This document shows, piece after piece, positions 41,394 through 49,091 of a stretch of 49,091 nt of DNA (positions within the stretch are counted from its first letter, which is position 1; the number at the start of each line of letters is the position of its first letter). Below the pieces are notes generated by a model, which saw nothing but the letters and a program-made list of their open reading frames with translations, made no database searches and was not told the DNA's origin. The stretch is from Candidatus Mediterraneibacter guildfordensis (lineage in GTDB: Bacteria > Bacillota > Clostridia > Lachnospirales > Lachnospiraceae): contig DXIS01000036.1 of NCBI GenBank assembly GCA_019112735.1, forward strand, positions 1-49,091, read 5' to 3'. A program made the translations under genes and the position numbers.

Positions 41394-42236
41394 TTACTGC
41401 TGCACCTCCTTTGAGCGCGTCGCACGCAGCTGAATCAGACCGATGCCGACTACGATCACGAAGAAAATAACCGCCTTCGCCTGTCCCACGCCTTCCCAGC
41501 CGGTACGTCCGTAGAAGGTATTGAAGATATTGAGCGCCATCATCTCTGACATCTTCGACGGTTCGCCCGCCGTCAGCGACAGGTTCTGGTCGAAGAGCTT
41601 GAATCCGTTGGTGATGGACAGGAACATACAGATCGTAATGGACGGCATCATCATGGGGAGCGTCACCCGGAAAAGCCTCTGGATCCCGGACGCGCCGTCG
41701 ATCTGCGCCGCTTCCATCACGTCTCCCGGGATAGACTGGAGCCCCGCGATGTAGATGATCATCATATATCCGATCTGCTGCCAGCTCACAAGGATGATCA
41801 GCCCCCAGAAACCGTACCACTCGTTTAATCCGAGGGCAGTCTGGTATTTTGCAAGGATGCCGTTGAAGATCAGCTGCCAGATATATCCAAGCACGATGCC
41901 TCCGATCAGGTTCGGCATAAAGAAGATGGTGCGGAAGATATTTGTTCCCTTCATCTTCTGCGTCAGCGCCATTGCCAGCGCGAACGCAAAGACATTGATC
42001 ACGATCAGAGATACGGCCGCAAACAGGCAGGTGTACCAGAATGAGTGCCGGAATACTGTGTCTTTAAGCGCTTCAATATAATTCGATATTCCCACGAATT
42101 TCGCGTCCGTCACTGTTGTAAACTCACAGAACGACAGCCAGATCCCCATGATAAACGGAATGATAAATCCAAGGATAAACGCAAAGAACGTGGGGAGTAC
42201 AAAGATCGGCATATAGCGTTTTACCGCTTTTTCCAT
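41394..42236 (-). CDS. Carbohydrate ABC transporter permease (CUT1, MalF-like)
   Basis: A 280-residue permease with six membrane helices; the cytoplasmic EAA-type motif is IPGDVMEAAQIDGASGIQRL. Pairs with the adjacent MalG-like protein to form the translocation channel. AGGAGG precedes the ATG at 42236. A hairpin with a U-run separates it from the binding-protein gene and probably lowers permease expression relative to the binding protein. Confidence 0.93.
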   Translation of the reverse strand: MEKAVKRYMPIFVLPTFFAFILGFIIPFIMGIWLSFCEFTTVTDAKFVGISNYIEALKDTVFRHSFWYTCLFAAVSLIVINVFAFALAMALTQKMKGTNIFRTIFFMPNLIGGIVLGYIWQLIFNGILAKYQTALGLNEWYGFWGLIILVSWQQIGYMMIIYIAGLQSIPGDVMEAAQIDGASGIQRLFRVTLPMMMPSITICMFLSITNGFKLFDQNLSLTAGEPSKMSEMMALNIFNTFYGRTGWEGVGQAKAVIFFVIVVGIGLIQLRATRSKEVQQ

Positions 42237-42253
42237 TATAATCGTCCTCCTTT

Positions 42254-42300
42254 TAAAAAGCGGCGTTCAGACCGTCTCTGCCCGCCGCTTATACCGTAAG
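42254..42300 (-). terminator. Partial terminator between binding protein and permeases
   Basis: AAGCGGCG and CGCCGCTT pair across 27 bases, followed by UUU on the minus strand. Such intercistronic stems usually lower downstream expression. Confidence 0.5.
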
Positions 42301-42341
42301 TTTTTATATATAGTAGAATGAAAGTAAGAGCTTAAAGTTTC

Positions 42342-43643
42342 TTATTTTGCAGCCGCTGCCTCTGCCGCCCAGCCGTCTACGAACGCGCTCACTACTGCAT
42401 CCCAGTTCGCGTCCGTCTGGTCTGCGGCGTATGCTGTCAGGGCTGATCCCACGCCGTTTTTCCACTCTTCGGACGGCATTGTGGAGAAGCACCATGTCAC
42501 AGGCGTCTTGCCTTCTTCCATATATTTGTTCGCCTCATTTACCAGAGTATTGGTGGACTCCAGATTTGCCGGGAACGGGATCACAAATCCCATGTCGCTG
42601 CACATCGCCTCCACGCCTTCGTCAGACGTCACACACCAGTTCATGAAGTCAAGAGTCGCCTGGATATCATCCTCGGACGCCTTGGAGTTTACGCACCAGT
42701 AGTTTTCTGTTCCTGTGCACACACCCTGGTTCTCTTCGCCTTCCACGCCGATATAAATCGGGAGGATTCCCAGATTCTCGTCTCCGACGTCCGCAATGTT
42801 GTTGTATTCCCATGTGCCGTTCTGGTAGAATACCGCTTCCTCTGTCACGAACTCAGCCGTCGCGTCGTCCGCCGTCTTGGTAGAGATCTCGGTCGGAGCG
42901 CAGGTCGCGTTGTTTATGTACAGATCCCATATCTGACGGTAGTTGTCGAGATAGGTTCCTTTGATCGCGTCTGTCGTGTCGATCCCTTCGTCTTTGTATT
43001 CATAGTAGATCGGAAGGTTTGCGAGATGGGTCTTGAATCTCCAGTCAGACGATCCGTCCATACCTGCTGATGTAAAGGCGGAGAAGCCGAGTTCATCCTT
43101 GCGCGCCGTGATGTCCTCTACGACCTCCTTGAAGCTGTCAAAGTCTGTGATGTCGTCCGCCGTGTATCCTGCCTGTTCCAGCAGCGCCTTGTTGTAAATG
43201 ATCCCGTAATTCTCGACCACGTAGGCGATGCCCGCCATCTTGTCCCCGTCCATCAGGGCGAAACTGTCGTCTGTCAGCTCTCCTGCGATATCAGAGTCCG
43301 ACAGGTCATAGCAGTAATCCTTCCAGCTTGCCAGGCCGACCGGTCCGTTCACCTGGAACAGCGTCGGGGCGTCTGTCTTCGCCATCTCGGATTTCAGCGT
43401 CTTCTCATACTCGCCGGAAGCCGCCGTCAGCACGGTCACCGGCACGCCGGTCTCGTCCGTATAAGTCTCCGCCAGCTCCTGCCAGTACTCATCCGCCTCA
43501 GGCTTGAAGTTCAGATAATACACCTTTCCTTTCGCCTCTTCCGAACCGCCTTCTCCGGAACCGGAATCACTTCCGCAGCCTGCCGTCAGACCTGCGATCA
43601 TCGCTGCTGCCAGTACGATCGATAATACTTTTTTCTTTTTCAT
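42342..43643 (-). CDS. Sugar ABC transporter substrate-binding lipoprotein
   Basis: A 433-residue extracellular solute-binding protein (family 1). Signal peptide and lipobox AGLTAGCGSDSG near residue 22, a Gly/Ser/Glu linker, then VYYLNFKPEADEYWQELAET, the usual start of CUT1 binding domains. It is encoded directly before the two permeases and is the transport binding protein. I chose the ATG at 43643; an upstream GTG at 43655 adds four residues but has no better ribosome site. A TATAAT at 43694-43699 in the 115-base gap upstream may give it its own promoter (weak -35). Confidence 0.92.
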   Translation of the reverse strand: MKKKKVLSIVLAAAMIAGLTAGCGSDSGSGEGGSEEAKGKVYYLNFKPEADEYWQELAETYTDETGVPVTVLTAASGEYEKTLKSEMAKTDAPTLFQVNGPVGLASWKDYCYDLSDSDIAGELTDDSFALMDGDKMAGIAYVVENYGIIYNKALLEQAGYTADDITDFDSFKEVVEDITARKDELGFSAFTSAGMDGSSDWRFKTHLANLPIYYEYKDEGIDTTDAIKGTYLDNYRQIWDLYINNATCAPTEISTKTADDATAEFVTEEAVFYQNGTWEYNNIADVGDENLGILPIYIGVEGEENQGVCTGTENYWCVNSKASEDDIQATLDFMNWCVTSDEGVEAMCSDMGFVIPFPANLESTNTLVNEANKYMEEGKTPVTWCFSTMPSEEWKNGVGSALTAYAADQTDANWDAVVSAFVDGWAAEAAAAK

Positions 43644-43758
43644 AGTATCCCTCACCTTTCTGAAAACCTTTTGTTTTCCTTGTTCTTGAGGGAATTATAG
43701 CAGTCCCGTCCTCCCTGCCGTTAACAAATACACAACCTCGGATAGCAAAAAATATACA

Positions 43759-45039
43759 TCACTGTTCTTCCTCAAACATACGGATGCTCTCATCTTCTCT
43801 GGCCGCGAATTCCTCCGGCGTCATCTTGCCCTGCGCAAGGGCCGGCAGGATCTCTCCCAGCGTCTCCTCCTGCAGGATGGAGTTCCATTTCACCTGGTAA
43901 TTCGGCACGAGCTGGGGATCCTTCCTGTATGCTTCGATATAATCCCGTTCCGCAGGGATCATCCCGGAAGGATCTTTGGCAAAGAGTTCTTCCCTCTGCT
44001 CCATGTTCAGCTGCGTGCGCAGCTTTAACAGCGCCGCGGCGCCTTCCTTTACCTCTTCGCTGTACCAGGATACGATCGCCCAGCCGAACGTCTCCGGCGA
44101 TGAGATCATCTTATTCTCCGGAAAGGCGGAGAAACGCACCTTGTCCTGCCATTCTTCCGGGATCTGGTCCATCATCCAGTATCCGTTGGGGATCATCGCC
44201 GCCTCCCCGGCAAAGAAGTTCTCATAAGAAACGTCAAAATCGGAATAGAGCGCATTTTCCGTCGTATAGGAAAACAGCCTCTGCAGCGTCTGCGCAAGAT
44301 GTATCCCGCTCTCGTTCTGATAAGTTTCCGGATAGAATTCCTGCATGAACGCCGCACCTTCCTCTGTGGACGCCGTCTCCGCAGTGGCGATCAGCATGGG
44401 CGCCCAGCCCGTGCCCTCCGTGTGCAGCGCCAGGGGCGTGATCCCACTGTTCTGAAGCTGCTCGCAACAGTCCCAGAACTCTTCCCACGTCTCCGGGAAC
44501 CGCCCGATCCCCGCCTGTGCGAATAATTCTTCATTCCAGTACATCCCCGAGCAGGAGAATGCCGCCGTGCTGATCGGACTTAAGTAAATGCTCCCGTCCT
44601 CCTCGCTGCACGACTCAAGCACCGCAGGCTCGATCATCGCCATCCATTCCTCGTCCCCGTATATATAATCGGACAGCTCTTCGATCCGTCCATCCTGTAT
44701 CATCATATAGTAGAAAGACGGGAGCATCCGAAGATCCGTGATCACCGCCGGAAGCGTATCCGTCACATTCTGGCGCTTTAAGTTCTGCCGGTATTCCTCC
44801 TCCGTCTCCATGATCCAGTCCACATCCGCCTGCCATTTCCCGTCGTACATCTGGTTGAACGCGCGGATCACATTTTCCTCATTGCGTATCCCCGTGGAAG
44901 AGTCCACGATCAGAGTGATTGGAATGGACACTTCCCCGTCTCCGCTCACGGTCTCCGTATCCGCCCCCGCACAGCCTGCCGCCGTCAGGGCCAGGAGCAG
45001 CGCCGCAGCTCCCGCAGCCGTCATTCTCCTTTTATCCAT
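43759..45039 (-). CDS. Second sugar-binding lipoprotein, cotranslated with the sensor kinase
   Basis: A 426-residue solute-binding protein (family 1) with lipobox LTAAGCAGADTE near residue 20. Other clear segments are ITLIVDSSTGIRNEENVIRA and the late FGWAIVSWYSEEVKEGAAAL. It is divergent in sequence from the transport binding protein downstream. Its ATG overlaps the stop of the histidine kinase gene by eight bases with AGGAGG upstream, so it is made together with the kinase. This suggests that it helps the kinase sense its ligand, although it could also deliver to the permeases. Confidence 0.88.
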   Translation of the reverse strand: MDKRRMTAAGAAALLLALTAAGCAGADTETVSGDGEVSIPITLIVDSSTGIRNEENVIRAFNQMYDGKWQADVDWIMETEEEYRQNLKRQNVTDTLPAVITDLRMLPSFYYMMIQDGRIEELSDYIYGDEEWMAMIEPAVLESCSEEDGSIYLSPISTAAFSCSGMYWNEELFAQAGIGRFPETWEEFWDCCEQLQNSGITPLALHTEGTGWAPMLIATAETASTEEGAAFMQEFYPETYQNESGIHLAQTLQRLFSYTTENALYSDFDVSYENFFAGEAAMIPNGYWMMDQIPEEWQDKVRFSAFPENKMISSPETFGWAIVSWYSEEVKEGAAALLKLRTQLNMEQREELFAKDPSGMIPAERDYIEAYRKDPQLVPNYQVKWNSILQEETLGEILPALAQGKMTPEEFAAREDESIRMFEEEQ

Positions 45040-46852
45040 CCCACTGTTCCTCCTCTTTCTCCTGTATGTCCCCGCCGGGGATCCTGATCGTACACACCGT
45101 TCCTTCTTCCCCTGACTCACAGTAAAACGCCGCTCTGCCGCCGTATTTCAGGCGAAGCCGCATCAGGATGTTCATCACTCCGTACCCGTGCCGCTTATCC
45201 GGGAAGCAGTCTTTGAGCTCCGCCACAGGCAGGTCGTTCATGCCGTTGATCTTATCCGCCATCGCCGGATCCATGGGAGATCCGTTGTTCGACACGCTCA
45301 GGCACAGGTCTCCCTCTTTTTCCTCTACCGTTATGACGATCCTGCCGCCCTCGAATATATCCTGAAATCCGTACTTCACCGCATTCTCCACGAGGGGCTG
45401 CAGGATCAGCTTCAGGATATGTGTGCCCGCGGCGTCCACCCGGCAGTCGATCTCACAGGTAAACAGATCCTGATTGCGGATCTGCTGGATCTCTATGTAG
45501 CTGCGGACATTTTCCAGCTCGTCCTCCACAGTCACGATCTCGCTCCCCTTGCTCAGCGACAGACGCGGATATTTTGACAGCGCCTGGATCATCCGCATGG
45601 TCGTCTCTTCCTTATTGATCCGCGCAAGCATGTAGATCGTATCCAGTGTATTATAGAGGAAATGAGGATTGATCTGGCTGATCAGCATGTTCAGCTCCGT
45701 TGTCCGAAGTTCCTTCTCCTGCGCCTTGATCTCATCGAGCAGCCGCCGGATATTCTGCAGCATCTCATTGTAAGAGTTCCCGATCTCATCCAGCTCTGTG
45801 TTCGTGTGCAGTTCTATCGTCCGCTCGAAATTCGTCCCGTCGAATCCGGCCATCGCCTCCCGGATCGTACGGATCGGCTTTGTAAATCTCTTTGAGAAAT
45901 AGATACTGATGACAAAGGCGGCTGCGGTCACAAGCAGATAGATTCCCGCCATCACAAGAAAGACGGGGATGATCCCCCGGTTCAGCACCCGGTCCGGCAC
46001 AAAGGAGAATACCGTCAGCCCGCTGCTTGCATCCCGGTACGCCGAAAGCACGCCGCCCTTCACCCGCTCTCCCGAAAGAAGCATCCCGGACATACCCTCT
46101 CCGTCTCCAGTCCGCGCATCCCTGACAGCCATCTCCCCGATATCTTTCGGAACACTCTCATCCTCGCGGAAAGTTCCCGGAGCCAAAGACAGGCATACCT
46201 GTCCTTCCCCGTCGACAATGCCGACAACCGCCTCATCTTCCAGCTCCGGGCTGATCCCCGCAATCTCTCTTAAGAATCCATCCTCCATCTTGAAGAACAG
46301 CATTCCCGGCTCATGGGCATACTCCAGACTTCTCACATATCTTCCGATAAACAGGGCGTCGTCTCCAGTCCCGAACAGAGTATCCTTCGTCCAGAACCAC
46401 TTTGTCCTGGAATACTCCTCTCCCAGATACCGCTCGAATCCGCTCTCCTCTACATCCTCATATGAGACGTCGGAGTAAGACCTGCTGTATACATTTCCCT
46501 TATTGTCCACGTAACAGTAATCCGCCACATAATCAAGGTCGATATACGCAAAGTACTTGCTCAGGGCGATGTGCCTGACATCCTCCAGTCCCTGTGTCCG
46601 AAGGCTCTGCTGCACATCGTCGTAGAGGATGCACTCTGCGGTCGTCTCATCCGTCCTGCGGAACATATTTTCCAGGGCAAGCCCCATCCGCTCGGTCATA
46701 AACTCATATTTGTCTATAATAGATCTCGTCAGCCTGTCCCGCACACTGAGCCCTACGCCCAGGCTGGACAGCAGAAGCGCCAGCCCCAGGAGGGCCGCCG
46801 TATACTTCAGATACCGTCTCTGTATGCCTGATCTCTTCCCGTCCTTTCTCAC
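45032..46852 (-). CDS. Sensor histidine kinase, YesM/LytS type
   Basis: A 606-residue membrane kinase. TM1 is at about residues 18-36, a large extracytoplasmic sensor domain (Cache-like) spans ~40-285, and TM2 is at ~288-312. A HAMP linker with a coiled coil (FTKPIRTIREAMAGFDGTNF) leads to the phosphorylated His397 in QINPHFLYNTLDTIYML and a GHKL ATPase domain (LVENAVKYGFQD, GYGVMNILMRLRLKYGG). It starts at a GTG with GGGGAG upstream. YesM-type kinases pair with AraC-type response regulators to control carbohydrate uptake genes; the partner is the next gene upstream. Confidence 0.93.
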   Translation of the reverse strand: MRKDGKRSGIQRRYLKYTAALLGLALLLSSLGVGLSVRDRLTRSIIDKYEFMTERMGLALENMFRRTDETTAECILYDDVQQSLRTQGLEDVRHIALSKYFAYIDLDYVADYCYVDNKGNVYSRSYSDVSYEDVEESGFERYLGEEYSRTKWFWTKDTLFGTGDDALFIGRYVRSLEYAHEPGMLFFKMEDGFLREIAGISPELEDEAVVGIVDGEGQVCLSLAPGTFREDESVPKDIGEMAVRDARTGDGEGMSGMLLSGERVKGGVLSAYRDASSGLTVFSFVPDRVLNRGIIPVFLVMAGIYLLVTAAAFVISIYFSKRFTKPIRTIREAMAGFDGTNFERTIELHTNTELDEIGNSYNEMLQNIRRLLDEIKAQEKELRTTELNMLISQINPHFLYNTLDTIYMLARINKEETTMRMIQALSKYPRLSLSKGSEIVTVEDELENVRSYIEIQQIRNQDLFTCEIDCRVDAAGTHILKLILQPLVENAVKYGFQDIFEGGRIVITVEEKEGDLCLSVSNNGSPMDPAMADKINGMNDLPVAELKDCFPDKRHGYGVMNILMRLRLKYGGRAAFYCESGEEGTVCTIRIPGGDIQEKEEEQWDG

Positions 46853-46872
46853 CGTTCTCCCCGCCTTTTTCC

Positions 46873-48477
46873 TTATGTTTCGTATTCCTTCCGGTATTCG
46901 CTCGGCAGTTTCCCCGTATACTGCTTGAACAGATGGGAGAAGTAAGAAGGATTATGGATTCCCACTGCGTCGCAGATATCCCCGATGCTCCCGCTTCCCG
47001 ACTCCAGCAGTTCCCTTGCTTTCTCCATCCTCTTCTCCATCAGGTATTTCTTGAATGTCATATGAAATGTATTCTTGAACACTCTGCCGAAATACACCGG
47101 ATTCAGATAAATGTGCGCCGCCACGGAAACGATGGAGAGGTCCTCTTCCTGCAGATGCTCCTGGATATAAGCCACCGCCTCTGATATATATTCCCGGAAA
47201 TATCCCGTCTCGTCCTCCGCCGCTTCCTTTTCCCTCGCCTCTACGGCGTCACACAGGATCCGGTAGCAGACGTCCACCGCTTTCGCCGCGTTCAGGTTCT
47301 CAAGATTGTAGTAGTAATTGCGGAACTTTTCCTTCATATCCTCCGTAAGCCCATAGGTATCCTGCAACATAAATTCCGTCCGAAGCATCACCCGGTGCAG
47401 ATATTTACACTGCTGCTCCTCGTCATCCGGAAGACTGTAGATAAGCTGGATAAAGGCTTCTTTGAGCTCTTTTTTGCTGTTCCTGCGCACCGCGCCCGCG
47501 ATCAGGCTGTCCATGTCAGCCCGTCCGTTCATATCCAGAGCCGGATCCTCCGCCAGGGATACCTCCTCCGATACGGTAAATGCGCTTGCGCCGGATATGC
47601 TCGCCATCCCGAACAGCCGCTGCGCCTCGGCGAAGCTCCGCTGTATCCCGGCGATCGTTTTATACGGCTTTGAAATTGCCGCCACCACGGGGCTTTTCTC
47701 ATCCTCCTTCACATGCTCCAGTATTTCTTTGAGCGTCCGGACCGCATCTTTCTTTGCTGTACGGATGATAAACGCGCATTCTTCCCCGCCGCCTTCCGTC
47801 CTCCAGAAGAAGAACCTGCCTCCTATCACTTCCTCAAGCCTCCGGATAAGAGCGAAGCGGGACGCCTCGTAGTCCAGAGGATTGGTGATCTTGTAGGCAA
47901 GGTCAATGTCTACGCACACGGTGATGAACCGTTCGTCATTTCCCGGCACATCTCCCAGCATCCGGAATACCTCTTCTATCTTCTCCTGCGGGATACGGTT
48001 CTGCACATACTTCTGGACAACCACCTGCAGGAAGCTGTTCCGGTCCTTCACCAGAAGCTGCTCCCAGCTCTCATACTTTGCTTCGTGCTCCATCCTCTCC
48101 ATACAGGACTGATACGCACTCTTCATCGTCTCCTGGAGTTTCTCATCCTCAATGGGCTTTAACAGGTAGGCGAACGCCCCCAGGTCACACGCCTGCTGCG
48201 CATAGTCAAAGTCCCGGTACGCGCTCAGCACGATAAACAGACACTCCAGGTCCGTCTTCTGGATCTCCTCCATCACCATCAGCCCCGTGATCTGCTTCAT
48301 GCGGATATCCGTCAGCACCACATGGGGCTTCACCTCCTGTATTACCTGGAGCGCCTGTTCCCCGCTCTGGGCAGATCCCGCCACCTCAAATCCCATGCTC
48401 TTCCAGTCGTATGTATCGATCAGCCCTTTCAGCAGGATCGGTTCGTCGTCTACAATTACCAGCTTTAATAATCTCAT
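46873..48477 (-). CDS. Response regulator with AraC-type DNA-binding domain (YesN-like)
   Basis: A 534-residue regulator. The receiver domain occupies residues 1-~120 (VIVDDEPILLKGLID; phosphoacceptor Asp57 in VVLTDIRM). A long central region follows, and the C-terminal AraC HTH is at about 430-534 (SIVSVAAHIYLNPVYFGRVF, then GSIGDICDAVGIHNPSYFSH). I chose the ATG at 48477, with GGAGAATG upstream. The typical partner of YesM kinases, it presumably activates the ABC transporter operon that follows. Twenty bases separate it from the kinase gene. Confidence 0.93.
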   Translation of the reverse strand: MRLLKLVIVDDEPILLKGLIDTYDWKSMGFEVAGSAQSGEQALQVIQEVKPHVVLTDIRMKQITGLMVMEEIQKTDLECLFIVLSAYRDFDYAQQACDLGAFAYLLKPIEDEKLQETMKSAYQSCMERMEHEAKYESWEQLLVKDRNSFLQVVVQKYVQNRIPQEKIEEVFRMLGDVPGNDERFITVCVDIDLAYKITNPLDYEASRFALIRRLEEVIGGRFFFWRTEGGGEECAFIIRTAKKDAVRTLKEILEHVKEDEKSPVVAAISKPYKTIAGIQRSFAEAQRLFGMASISGASAFTVSEEVSLAEDPALDMNGRADMDSLIAGAVRRNSKKELKEAFIQLIYSLPDDEEQQCKYLHRVMLRTEFMLQDTYGLTEDMKEKFRNYYYNLENLNAAKAVDVCYRILCDAVEAREKEAAEDETGYFREYISEAVAYIQEHLQEEDLSIVSVAAHIYLNPVYFGRVFKNTFHMTFKKYLMEKRMEKARELLESGSGSIGDICDAVGIHNPSYFSHLFKQYTGKLPSEYRKEYET

Positions 48478-48790
48478 ATCATTCTCCAGTCCGTACACTG
48501 AGTCTATCTTAACATATTACAGGTCTATTTTAATCTTTAATTCTCAGAAGACATTATCAAAAAACATACCTGTCATGCAAAATAAAAAACTTTAGACTAT
48601 GACAAAGACAGCCTTACACTGAAAAATGCAGATGCGCTACTGACGGTCCGTGGATGCAAAGGCTCAACAGCATGAAAAAAACGCCCGGAAGATTTCTCCT
48701 CCGGGCGCTTCCTCTCATTCCTGTGAAATTATCCGTATACCTTCAAAACTACATACAAAGAATCTCTACATCTCTTACCTATTCCCGCTT
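48478..48790. other. Gene-free gap between the rRNA operon and the two-component genes
   Basis: Apart from the terminator at 48674-48707 and the rRNA trailer I see no gene or tRNA. The ~190 bases left of the terminator are AT-rich and presumably carry the promoter of the response-regulator gene; I find no single convincing -35/-10 pair. Confidence 0.5.
48674..48707 (-). terminator. Terminator of the rRNA operon
   Basis: CGCCCGGAGGA and TCTTCCGGGCG form an 11-bp stem (one G-U pair) with a GAAA-type tetraloop, followed by seven U residues on the minus strand, 84 bases after the 23S 3' end. Confidence 0.88.

Positions 48791-49091
<301 letters not shown>

Noticed and set aside
48708..48790. 5S rRNA or tRNA gene between 23S and the terminator
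   Set aside because: Too short for 5S and no cloverleaf or 5S core sequence can be found.

Overview
The window looks like chromosomal DNA from a Gram-positive anaerobe of the Clostridia, most likely a Lachnospiraceae gut species. The basis is a pyrophosphate-dependent pyruvate phosphate dikinase with its catalytic His at residue 455, a single-chain glycyl-tRNA synthetase, an FMN riboswitch on a RibU-type transporter, an M16C peptidase-era-yqzL-recO-glyS housekeeping neighbourhood, a DUF134/NifX fusion, a DUF5685/J-domain pair, strong AGGAGG ribosome sites and a CUT1 sugar ABC transporter lacking its own ATPase. Most genes lie on the minus strand, as does the partial 23S rRNA at the right edge.

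Left part (1-8630). The 5' two thirds of ppdK is followed by a translationally coupled operon: two DUF3100-like membrane proteins, a metal-dependent amidohydrolase and a TauE/SafE permease broken by a frameshift. A Crp/Fnr regulator is divergent from it. Next come an M18 aminopeptidase and a roughly 0.95-kb AT-rich REP-associated tyrosine transposase (RAYT) element whose ends carry palindromes plus tandem half-repeats in mirror order. A third copy of the palindrome sits between the M16 peptidase gene and era.

Housekeeping core with an inserted island (8629-25600). The glyS-recO-yqzL and era-M16C blocks are separated by about 4 kb of accessory genes. These are a DUF134/NifX-like metal protein with its own promoter and an operon of NAD(P)-binding oxidoreductase, zinc-type macrodomain and class-M sirtuin (SirTM), divergent from an HxlR-type thiol-sensor regulator. 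I regard this redox-linked ADP-ribosylation module as the most interesting item in the window. To its right are two bacterial PH-domain proteins (YdbS/YdbT-like), a 222-residue mini-enolase that has lost its catalytic core, and a yitT-topB pair.

Middle (25080-31300). A GNAT enzyme, a SleB-type wall hydrolase, the FMN-riboswitch-controlled ribU, a three-gene coupled operon (DUF5685, J-domain/TPR/Cys-tail protein, membrane protein) with a perfect palindrome at its predicted transcription start, and a solitary branched-chain-amino-acid-type binding lipoprotein.

Right part (31300-49091). A LacI-controlled carbohydrate operon (class II aldolase, LacI, FGGY kinase, GatD-like dehydrogenase, PfkB kinase, aldo/keto reductase) whose promoter carries a perfect 22-bp operator. 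Then a scar zone with ATPase-gene remnants, several palindromes, a Crh-like HPr homologue with a terminator in its leader, a Uma2 nuclease-fold protein and a zinc phospholipase C-like protein. Last is a YesMN-type response regulator-histidine kinase-binding lipoprotein set that runs into a CUT1 ABC transporter. The window ends in the 3' end of a 23S rRNA gene, followed by a terminator with no 5S gene between them. Coordinates, starts and motifs were read by eye. Family names come from motif recognition, without database searches.
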